From Planctomycetaceae bacterium (GTDB lineage: Bacteria; Planctomycetota; Planctomycetia; Pirellulales; Pirellulaceae): a DNA stretch of 23,778 nt. This document shows positions 18,752-23,778 of this stretch, piece by piece. The stretch is from contig DNWZ01000049.1 in assembly GCA_003506095.1 (NCBI GenBank), positions 1-23,778 on the forward strand. Reading direction: 5' to 3'. Within the stretch, counting starts at the first letter, position 1, and every line of letters begins with the position of its first letter. Below the pieces are notes generated by a model. It was not told where the DNA came from and searched no databases. It was given only the letters and a program-made list of their open reading frames with translations. The position numbers and the translations under genes are program-made.

Positions 18752-18770
18752 TTGCATGCCAACGATGCAA
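18752..18770. promoter_or_regulatory. TTGCAT-N7-ATGCAA inverted repeat
   Basis: A perfect 6-bp inverted repeat with a 7-base spacer lies 114 bp upstream of the giant gene's start codon. Its size and symmetry suit a dimeric regulator, but a repeat of this length can be accidental. Confidence 0.25.
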
Positions 18771-19139
18771 AAATGGACAAGATGGGAGATCTGGGCTGAC
18801 ACTTCGGGACCGGCATTCAGTGTAATTGGGCACCGCAACGACGCAACGAAAATCCCGCCTACTACAGTGCTTATGATTGTCTGCGACGGTTGTATCGATC
18901 GCACCGCAGCGATCCTCCGACAGTGGTGTTCGATTCGTCAGCCCAGGCAAAAGTTCCCCTGATTGCCGACACGCTTCCAGTTCTCACCCCCATCAGGGCA
19001 AATGCACCCCCAGAAAAATTCAATCACGACGGCAGTTGCCACTCTTTTGTGGGCTATCAGTGCGTGGGGCGGCGATCCGATTGGAGGGCGACAATGAACC
19101 CAAAAGGGCTGTTCTGCGAACTTTCCTGTTATTTGTGCG

Positions 19140-19168
19140 TTGACGCCCAGAGAAAGTGCCGATACGCT
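19140..19168 (+). promoter_or_regulatory. Possible sigma-70-like promoter for the rpmF-fabD operon
   Basis: TTGACG (19140-19145) matches five of six -35 consensus bases. After a 17-base spacer comes TACGCT (19163-19168), a weak -10 element with three of six matches. It would give a leader of about 120 bases before rpmF. The poor -10 keeps confidence low. Confidence 0.33.
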
Positions 19169-19199
19169 ACCGCACCCAAAACTGGTCTGACTGGCATCA

Positions 19200-19245
19200 G
19201 GCCTTTCAAGTTTTCTGTTTTTACGCCGGCGCACCATGAAAGGTC
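19200..19245 (+). promoter_or_regulatory. Stem in the rpmF leader
   Basis: GGCCTTTCA (19200-19208) pairs with TGAAAGGTC (19237-19245) over 9 positions including one G-U wobble. The 28-base loop contains the palindrome CGCCGGCG. The structure lies between the possible promoter and rpmF, 48 bases before the start codon, and could be part of a leader that controls the operon. No known riboswitch or L32 leader was recognised. Confidence 0.3.
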
Positions 19246-19293
19246 CGTCGAGTTCGTTTTGTCTAGCAAAGTTTAGAGAGAGAGTGACGAGCG

Positions 19294-19476
19294 ATGGCCG
19301 TCCCCAAGAGAAGACATAGCAACAGCCGTACAGGCAAGCGACGTTCACACCACCACCTCAAAAAGCGACAAATCGCCTTTTGCCCGCAATGCAATACCGC
19401 CGTGCCGACGCACACGATTTGCCCAAAGTGTGGGTACTATCAAGGGCGCACGCTGGTTGAGACGAGCGAGCAGTAG
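19294..19476 (+). CDS. rpmF: Ribosomal protein L32 (bL32)
   Basis: The 60-residue product is a component of the large ribosomal subunit. It begins MAVPKRRHSNSRTGKRR, the usual bL32 opening, and has a zinc ribbon made of C30, C33, C43 and C46 (CPQC then CPKCGYY). It is therefore the zinc-binding form. Length is normal for the family. It is the first gene of the plus-strand cluster and ends 5 bases before fabD, so the two are almost certainly co-transcribed and may be translationally coupled. Upstream of the ATG there is only a purine-rich GAGAGAGAG stretch, not a canonical Shine-Dalgarno sequence. Confidence 0.97.
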   Translation: MAVPKRRHSNSRTGKRRSHHHLKKRQIAFCPQCNTAVPTHTICPKCGYYQGRTLVETSEQ

Positions 19477-19481
19477 AGCGC

Positions 19482-20423
19482 ATGAGCCTCGATGTCGATT
19501 CGATCGGGCTGGTGTTCCCAGGCCAGGGGGCTCAATTTCCAGGCATGGGTCGATGGTTGATTGACAACTTCCCCGTCGCTCGCGATCTCTATGTCCGCGC
19601 ATCAGATCTTCTTTCCTACGATCTGATCGAACTGTCGATCTGGGGTCCGGCGAATCGCTTGGATGCGACCGAGTTTAGCCAGCCTGCGCTTTTCGTGTCG
19701 TCGATGGCCGCCGCTGAGGTGATGCGACTGGAACAGCCCGAGGCGATCGCCAAGGTCAAAGCGGTTGCCGGCTTGAGTCTGGGCGAGTATTCCGCAATCT
19801 GTTTCGCTGGTGGGCTCGATTTCGATTCGGCGCTCAGACTGGTCCAGCGTCGCGGCCAGGCGATGCAAGCTGCAGCCGATCAGGTCCAGAGCGGTATGGC
19901 CAGCGTCATCGGAATGGAGCTCGACGCCTTGCAGGCGGTCTGCGACCAGGTGAAAGTCGCCGGAGAGGTGCTGCAACCGGCGAACATTCTTTGCCGAGGA
20001 AACATCGCCGTCTCGGGGCATCGCACCGCACTAGCGAGACTCGATTCGGTCGCCACCGCCGCAGGTGCTTCGCGAGTGATTCCGCTATCAGTCGCCGGTG
20101 CTTTTCACACCGAATTGATGAATCCAGCGGCTGCGGCACTGGCCGAGGCGGTCGCCGAGGCGAGCTTTATGCCGCTGACTCTGCCTGTGTTCAGCAACGT
20201 GGACGCCTTGATCCATACGGATTCGTCCGATTTCAAATCGCTTTTGTCACGCCAGCTGGTCAGCCCTGTGTTGTGGGAGCGTTGCGTGACAGCAATGATC
20301 GAATACGGCTGTAAAGGGTTTGTCGAAGTCGGCTCAGGCAAGGTGCTGCGCGGCACGATCCGGCGGATCGATCGCAAAATGCCAGTCGACGGTTTTGGCG
20401 ACGCCCCGGACGGGCCCGCTTAA
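19482..20423 (+). CDS. fabD: Malonyl-CoA:acyl carrier protein transacylase
   Basis: The 313-residue product transfers malonyl groups from coenzyme A to acyl carrier protein, supplying the two-carbon donor for chain elongation in the cytoplasm. It has the family's N-terminal GQGAQ (residues 14-18), the nucleophile elbow GLSLGEY with catalytic S99, the substrate-binding Arg in VQRRGQAMQ (R124), the catalytic H209 in GAFH, and a C-terminal VEVGSGKVL. The length fits the family. The ATG lies 5 bases after the rpmF stop with no clear ribosome site of its own, which suggests coupling. A C-terminal extension rich in Gly, Asp and Pro (DGFGDAPDGPA) looks unstructured. Confidence 0.97.
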   Translation: MSLDVDSIGLVFPGQGAQFPGMGRWLIDNFPVARDLYVRASDLLSYDLIELSIWGPANRLDATEFSQPALFVSSMAAAEVMRLEQPEAIAKVKAVAGLSLGEYSAICFAGGLDFDSALRLVQRRGQAMQAAADQVQSGMASVIGMELDALQAVCDQVKVAGEVLQPANILCRGNIAVSGHRTALARLDSVATAAGASRVIPLSVAGAFHTELMNPAAAALAEAVAEASFMPLTLPVFSNVDALIHTDSSDFKSLLSRQLVSPVLWERCVTAMIEYGCKGFVEVGSGKVLRGTIRRIDRKMPVDGFGDAPDGPA

Positions 20424-20449
20424 CAAGATTGCTCGGCGTGACGTCGAGC

Positions 20450-20465
20450 CGACCTCCAAAGGTCG
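20450..20465 (+). promoter_or_regulatory. Hairpin in the fabD-fabG gap
   Basis: CGACCT-CCAA-AGGTCG forms a perfect 6-bp stem with a 4-base loop in the 75-bp space between fabD and fabG. A mixed pyrimidine-rich stretch follows (CATCGTTTACACCTTTTCTC) but no clean T-tract. It may slow or attenuate transcription, or mark messenger processing. Confidence 0.35.
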
Positions 20466-20498
20466 CATCGTTTACACCTTTTCTCATGGAACACGCTG

Positions 20499-21257
20499 AT
20501 GGAATTGTCATTAAAGGTCGACCTGGCCGGCCAGGTTGCCGTAGTTACCGGCAGCTCGCAAGGCCTTGGCAAAGCGATCGCGATTGCTTTGGGCATGTCT
20601 GGCGCCAAGGTCGTTTGCCTTGCCCGCAATGCTGACAAACTGAGTGAAACAGTCGCCGCGATTGAAGCCGCTGGCGGAACAGCCCACGCAGTGTCGTGTG
20701 ACGTTACGGATCGGACTTCTGCGGCTGCGGCAATTGAAGGCACGCATAAAGAGCACGGCCGGCTTGATATTCTGGTGAACAATGCCGGAATCACTCGCGA
20801 CAAATTACTTCGCGGCATGTCGGACGAGGAGTGGGACGACGTGATCGCCACCAACTTGACCAGCTGCTTTGTCTGTTGTCGCGCCGCCGCCAACCTGATG
20901 CGTCGCGCCAAGTATGGGCGAATCATCAACATGGCCAGCATTTCTGGCGTGATCGGCAACGCGGGACAAGCCAACTACAGTGCCAGCAAGGCCGGAATGA
21001 TCGGTCTGACGCGAACGCTGAGCAAAGAATTGGCAAATCGCCAAGTCACGGTCAACGCGATTGCCCCTGGATTCATCGAAAGCGAAATGACGGCCAAGCT
21101 TGGCCCGGTCGTCATGGCCGAGGTTTGCAAACGAATTCCCGCTGGTCGCGTCGGAACACCCCAGGACGTTGCTGCCGGAGTCCTATTCTTGGCATCCCCA
21201 GCGGCTGGCTATATCACCGGCCAAACGCTGGTGATCGATGGCGGTATGATCGGCTAG
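20499..21257 (+). CDS. fabG: 3-oxoacyl-[acyl carrier protein] reductase
   Basis: The 252-residue product is a short-chain dehydrogenase/reductase that reduces the 3-oxoacyl-ACP made by FabF to 3-hydroxyacyl-ACP, using NADPH. The nucleotide-binding TGSSQGLG lies at residues 17-24 and NNAG at 94-97. The catalytic set is N119, S147 (NMASISG), Y160 and K164 (YSASK). The APGFIESEMT segment after the catalytic helix and the C-terminal GQTLVIDGGM are typical of FabG. Length is normal. It lies between fabD and acpP, which supports FabG rather than another reductase of the same superfamily. The ribosome site is weak. Confidence 0.96.
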   Translation: MELSLKVDLAGQVAVVTGSSQGLGKAIAIALGMSGAKVVCLARNADKLSETVAAIEAAGGTAHAVSCDVTDRTSAAAAIEGTHKEHGRLDILVNNAGITRDKLLRGMSDEEWDDVIATNLTSCFVCCRAAANLMRRAKYGRIINMASISGVIGNAGQANYSASKAGMIGLTRTLSKELANRQVTVNAIAPGFIESEMTAKLGPVVMAEVCKRIPAGRVGTPQDVAAGVLFLASPAAGYITGQTLVIDGGMIG

Positions 21258-21452
21258 GCAAATCTGGTACAGCGATTGCCCGGTACAAAGGCGATGGTCA
21301 GTCGATACTTTCTTCGCGAGCGTATTGACGGCTTTTCATCATTTCCCCTATCTTTCATCCCCTCAGGCGAAGCCAGTTCGCCAATTGCCCGAATCGTCAA
21401 GGATAACCAACACCCTTTATCATCCGCTGTCGACCACTGTGTCGCAGATTGA

Positions 21453-21480
21453 TTGGCAAGGGTTGCATTACGGCCATGAT
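21453..21480 (+). promoter_or_regulatory. Possible promoter for acpP
   Basis: TTGGCA (21453-21458) matches five of six -35 bases. A 16-base spacer leads to CATGAT (21475-21480), which matches four of six -10 bases. A start near 21487 would give a leader of about 130 bases. An acpP-specific promoter would fit the high demand for acyl carrier protein. Weak consensus keeps this tentative. Confidence 0.3.
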
Positions 21481-21510
21481 TCAAAGGCCAAAAAAATCGA
21501 AGTCCAATCG

Positions 21511-21528
21511 TGACGGTAACGACCGTCA
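21511..21528 (+). promoter_or_regulatory. Perfect hairpin in the acpP leader
   Basis: TGACGGT-AACG-ACCGTCA is a perfect 7-bp inverted repeat with a 4-base loop, 91 bases before acpP. There is no T-tract after it, so it is not an intrinsic terminator. It could be an operator or a 5' leader hairpin that protects the messenger. Confidence 0.45.
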
Positions 21529-21608
21529 GAAGAACACCGCTGACGGAGTACTTTTCTCCGCTTGCGCGATCAATTTTCACCCCCCCCGCTCACAAACGAA
21601 TTTCATTT

Positions 21609-21613
21609 AGGAG
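21609..21613 (+). promoter_or_regulatory. Strong ribosome binding site of acpP
   Basis: AGGAG sits 6 bases before the acpP ATG. It is the best Shine-Dalgarno sequence in the fatty-acid cluster, where rpmF, fabD, fabG and fabF have weak or no match, and it fits very high production of acyl carrier protein. Confidence 0.75.
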
Positions 21614-21619
21614 ATACTC

Positions 21620-21868
21620 ATGGCCTCGGTAGAAGAACGCGTTGTCGACATCGTCGCAGAACAACTAGGTGTCGACAAGGAAAAGATCACTCGTGAAACG
21701 TCCTTCGTAAACGACCTCGGTGCCGACTCGCTCGATACCGTCGAACTCGTTATGGAACTCGAAGAAGAGTTCGACATCAATATTCCTGACGACGCAGCTG
21801 AGAAAATTCAGAAGGTCGGCGAAGCGATCGACTACATCGAATCGACCAAGGGCGCCGACGCAAACTGA
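21620..21868 (+). CDS. acpP: Acyl carrier protein
   Basis: The 82-residue acidic product carries the growing acyl chain on a 4'-phosphopantetheine arm attached to S37 in the motif GADSLDTVELVM. The four-helix pattern, the acidic helix II (ELEEEFDINIPDD) and the length all match bacterial acyl carrier protein. It is a substrate for FabD, FabG and FabF encoded beside it. A strong AGGAG ribosome site precedes it and a probable intrinsic terminator follows, so it can be made in large excess over its neighbours. Confidence 0.98.
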   Translation: MASVEERVVDIVAEQLGVDKEKITRETSFVNDLGADSLDTVELVMELEEEFDINIPDDAAEKIQKVGEAIDYIESTKGADAN

Positions 21869-21975
21869 TCTTCGATTCGGTTTTGTCAAGCGTAATCCGG
21901 TTCGATCAAAATCCGGCTTGCCAAGGGTTGGTGTATCACTCGCCGTCTTGCCCCGATTAGGTATCGTTCGTATGT

Positions 21976-22009
21976 TGCCACTTTCGCTTTGCGGGGTGGC
22001 ATTTTTTTT
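21976..22009 (+). terminator. Intrinsic terminator between acpP and fabF
   Basis: TGCCAC (21976-21981) pairs with GTGGCA (21996-22001). Inside it CGC pairs with GCG around a TTT loop, and T-G wobbles bridge the two stems. Eight T residues follow at once (22002-22009). This is the arrangement of a Rho-independent terminator, 107 bases after acpP and 68 bases before fabF. It would end most acpP transcripts, so fabF depends on read-through or on a promoter further down. Confidence 0.65.
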
Positions 22010-22077
22010 GCCTCGTCAACTGCTGTTTTCCTTACTGCTTCTTTCACCTGTTCTGCAACGGACGGATCGGTCCCCAG

Positions 22078-23319
22078 ATGAATCAACGTCGAGTCGTCGT
22101 TACTGGCATGGGTTTGGTAACTCCACTTGGTCACTGTGTTAACGAAGTCTGGCAAAAACTGCTTGACGGCGAGTCAGGGATTCACAATCTGACAACGCTC
22201 GATACGTCGCAATATAAGGTTCACTTCGGCGGCGATATCGCCGATTTTGACGTCGGCGGATTCGCTGACCCCAGAGAAGTCAAACGCTTGGACCGTTTCA
22301 CACAGTTCGCCTTGCGTGCCGGTGGTACCGCAGTTGTCGATTCCGGCATTCATTTTCCTGATGAAGATCGCACTCGTTGCGGCGTGATCCTCGGCTCCGG
22401 CATTGGCGGGCTTTGGGAAATCGAGATGCAGATCGAAAAGATGCTCTTCAAAGGGCCCGATCGCGTCAGCCCCTTCACCGTCCCAAAAATGATGCTCAAC
22501 GCAGCTGGCGGTAACCTGTCGATCGTTTACGAACTTAAAGGCCCCAATTTCGCAATCGCGACGGCGTGCGCTAGTGCCACCAACGCGATGGGCGAAGCGC
22601 TGCGCAGCATCCGACGCGGCGAAACCGATGTCGTTATCACGGGCGGCAGCGAGGCGGCGATCACTCGCATGGGATTGGCAGCGTTTCAAAACATGAAGGC
22701 GCTTTCGACTCGTAATGACGAACCAGCCCGCGCAAGTCGTCCATTCGATGTCGATCGCGACGGCTTTGTGCTCAGCGAAGGCGCCGGAATCGTTGTCTTC
22801 GAAGAACTTTCCCGCGCCCAAGCTCGCGGAGCCAAAATCTATGGCGAAGTGCTCGGCTATGGAACAACCAGCGACGCTAGCCACATCACCGCGCCTGATC
22901 CCGAAGGCCGCGGTGCATCGGCCGCGATGCATGCCGCCCTAACCGATGCACGAATGGCTCCCGAAGAGATTGATTACATCAATGCCCACGGCACCAGCAC
23001 ACCGCTGGGCGATAAGGCTGAAACCGTCGCGATCAAGCGAGTTTTTGGCGACCACGTCCGCAATGTGTCGATCAGCAGCACCAAAAGCCAACTTGGCCAT
23101 TCCCTTGGTGCCAGCGGCGGCATTGAAATGGTGATCGCGACCAAGGCTGTCGTCGAATCGCTGATACCGCCAACGATCAATCTGGAAAATCCCGATCCCA
23201 ACTGCGATCTCGACTATACGCCGCTCGTTCCCAAGCAACGCACGGTGCGCGCCGCACTGAGCAATAGCTTCGGCTTCGGTGGCCACAACGCTTGCATCAT
23301 CGTCGGCAAACTGAGGTAG
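22078..23319 (+). CDS. fabF: 3-oxoacyl-[acyl carrier protein] synthase II
   Basis: The 413-residue product is a condensing enzyme that joins malonyl-ACP to an acyl-ACP, extending the chain by two carbons with release of carbon dioxide. Its catalytic set is C164 (TACASATNAMGEA), H304 (NAHGTSTPLGD) and H341, with K336 (KSQLGHSLGASG). These positions are shifted by one from those of the Escherichia coli FabF. The start MNQRRVVVTGMG is the usual family opening, so the ATG is secure although no Shine-Dalgarno sequence precedes it. The C-terminal SNSFGFGGHNA loop is present. It is the last gene of the cluster and lies after a probable terminator. Confidence 0.97.
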   Translation: MNQRRVVVTGMGLVTPLGHCVNEVWQKLLDGESGIHNLTTLDTSQYKVHFGGDIADFDVGGFADPREVKRLDRFTQFALRAGGTAVVDSGIHFPDEDRTRCGVILGSGIGGLWEIEMQIEKMLFKGPDRVSPFTVPKMMLNAAGGNLSIVYELKGPNFAIATACASATNAMGEALRSIRRGETDVVITGGSEAAITRMGLAAFQNMKALSTRNDEPARASRPFDVDRDGFVLSEGAGIVVFEELSRAQARGAKIYGEVLGYGTTSDASHITAPDPEGRGASAAMHAALTDARMAPEEIDYINAHGTSTPLGDKAETVAIKRVFGDHVRNVSISSTKSQLGHSLGASGGIEMVIATKAVVESLIPPTINLENPDPNCDLDYTPLVPKQRTVRAALSNSFGFGGHNACIIVGKLR

Positions 23320-23329
23320 TATCGGCCGG

Positions 23330-23778
23330 TCACTTGATTTCAATATTGCGATACTGGCCGCCGTTTTCCGCAGCAATCCGCTGCATCTGGACCTCGGCCT
23401 GACGCCCCTCAGTGCTGGAAACGCCGGGGTATCGAATCGTGTGAATGATCGAGATTGGCCCCGCATCGCCAAACAAGTTTTCTTGCACGTTGTTTTGGCG
23501 GATGACCGTTTCGGTTTGTGCAGTAAACTCGCCATCGGACAACAAAAAAATCACGTCGGGCCGCAGTTTGAATGCGAACTTCAGCACCTCGGGTGGCGAT
23601 TGGCCGCGTGCTTGCGGAACTGCCATCGCCCATCGCCGAAATGCCTGCTTGTTTTCCGGCGTGGCGTAAACACTAGCTGATTCGTCTTGAGACGGGTTGT
23701 TGATTCGCATGTACTTAGGATTCTCATCGTAAAACACGACGTAAAACCGCTGGTCCGGCTTCAGCGAATCGATCGACC
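23330..23778 (-). CDS. VWA-domain protein, C-terminal part (runs off the window)
   Basis: The 148 residues in the window are the C-terminal end of a longer protein; the reading frame stays open to the window edge, so the start is not visible. The order SIDSLKPDQRFYVVFYD, then GQSPPEVLKFAFKLRPD, then VIFLLSDGEF, then SIIHTIRYPG and IAAENGGQYRNI is that of a von Willebrand factor A fold. The DxSxS metal site would be upstream of the window. Such proteins in planctomycetes are often membrane-anchored and of unknown ligand. The stop codon lies 10 bp from that of convergent fabF, with no terminator between them. Confidence 0.75.
   Translation of the reverse strand, partial: SIDSLKPDQRFYVVFYDENPKYMRINNPSQDESASVYATPENKQAFRRWAMAVPQARGQSPPEVLKFAFKLRPDVIFLLSDGEFTAQTETVIRQNNVQENLFGDAGPISIIHTIRYPGVSSTEGRQAEVQMQRIAAENGGQYRNIEIK

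Larger units (their letters stand above)
18639..19293. other. Divergent intergenic region between the giant gene and rpmF
   Basis: This 655-bp stretch separates two divergently read genes and should hold promoters for both. I see no credible coding sequence: the longest open frames lack a ribosome site and are rich in Cys, His and Arg. It contains a 9-bp direct repeat close to the giant gene, a TTGCAT/ATGCAA inverted repeat, a possible sigma-70-like promoter facing rpmF, and a stem in the rpmF leader, each listed separately. Confidence 0.7.
21258..21619 (+). other. fabG-acpP intergenic region (362 bp)
   Basis: This gap is far longer than the others in the cluster and carries no credible gene. 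The short open frames have no ribosome site or recognisable product. It holds a possible promoter, an 18-base hairpin and the acpP ribosome site, each listed separately. It probably gives acpP its own transcript. Confidence 0.6.

Noticed and set aside
18890..19276. Open frame of 128 residues in the divergent intergenic region
   Set aside because: It begins at a TTG with no ribosome site, is rich in Cys, His and Arg, resembles no known family and overlaps the likely rpmF promoter and leader.
21325..21513. Open frame of 62 residues upstream of acpP
   Set aside because: There is no ribosome site or recognisable sequence, and it overlaps the probable acpP promoter and hairpin.
22174..22932. Open frame of 252 residues on the minus strand
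   Set aside because: It is antisense to fabF, whose catalytic residues are all present. It is a by-product of codon bias in the GC-rich third positions.

Overview
The window most resembles a planctomycete, probably of the Pirellulaceae (Rhodopirellula/Blastopirellula type). This is inferred from protein architecture: two very large or large secreted proteins carry an N-terminal LEPR-XLL-like motif (LEALEQRQLLA and LERLEDRNLFA), paired dockerin repeats and, in the larger one, a GEVED domain and PPC domains. That combination is characteristic of planctomycete surface proteins. No RNA genes, CRISPR arrays, insertion sequences or phage genes were seen.

Layout. (1) Bases 67-2475, minus strand: a secreted dockerin protein with an intact zinc-metalloprotease motif (HEVGHIFWARDEY). 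(2) Bases 2766-18638, minus strand: one uninterrupted 15.9-kb gene for a 5290-residue mosaic surface protein. In order it carries an LEPR-XLL-like motif, an Ig-like domain with two inserted repeats, a metzincin-like domain whose zinc motif is completely degenerated, PPC domains, parallel beta-helix segments, DGxxF repeats, a GEVED domain, two dockerin repeats and a short tail motif. A strong 15-bp hairpin lies just after it. (3) Bases 18639-19293: a 655-bp divergent intergenic region that probably holds promoters for both directions, with several small inverted or direct repeats. (4) Bases 19294-23319, plus strand: a fatty-acid synthesis cluster, rpmF-fabD-fabG-acpP-fabF. plsX and fabH, which sit between rpmF and fabD in Escherichia coli, are absent here. 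(5) Bases 23330-23778, minus strand: the 3' end of a VWA-domain protein gene that runs off the window and converges on fabF with a 10-bp gap.

How the genes work together. FabD loads malonyl groups onto the acyl carrier protein AcpP, FabF condenses them with the growing acyl chain, and FabG reduces the 3-keto product. L32 (rpmF) is a ribosomal protein often linked to this pathway. Each of the three intergenic gaps inside the fab part contains a hairpin, and the one after acpP looks like a true intrinsic terminator, so the genes are probably expressed at different levels. The two minus-strand surface proteins share their end-to-end design and are likely exported by the same route; what they bind or cleave cannot be read from the sequence.
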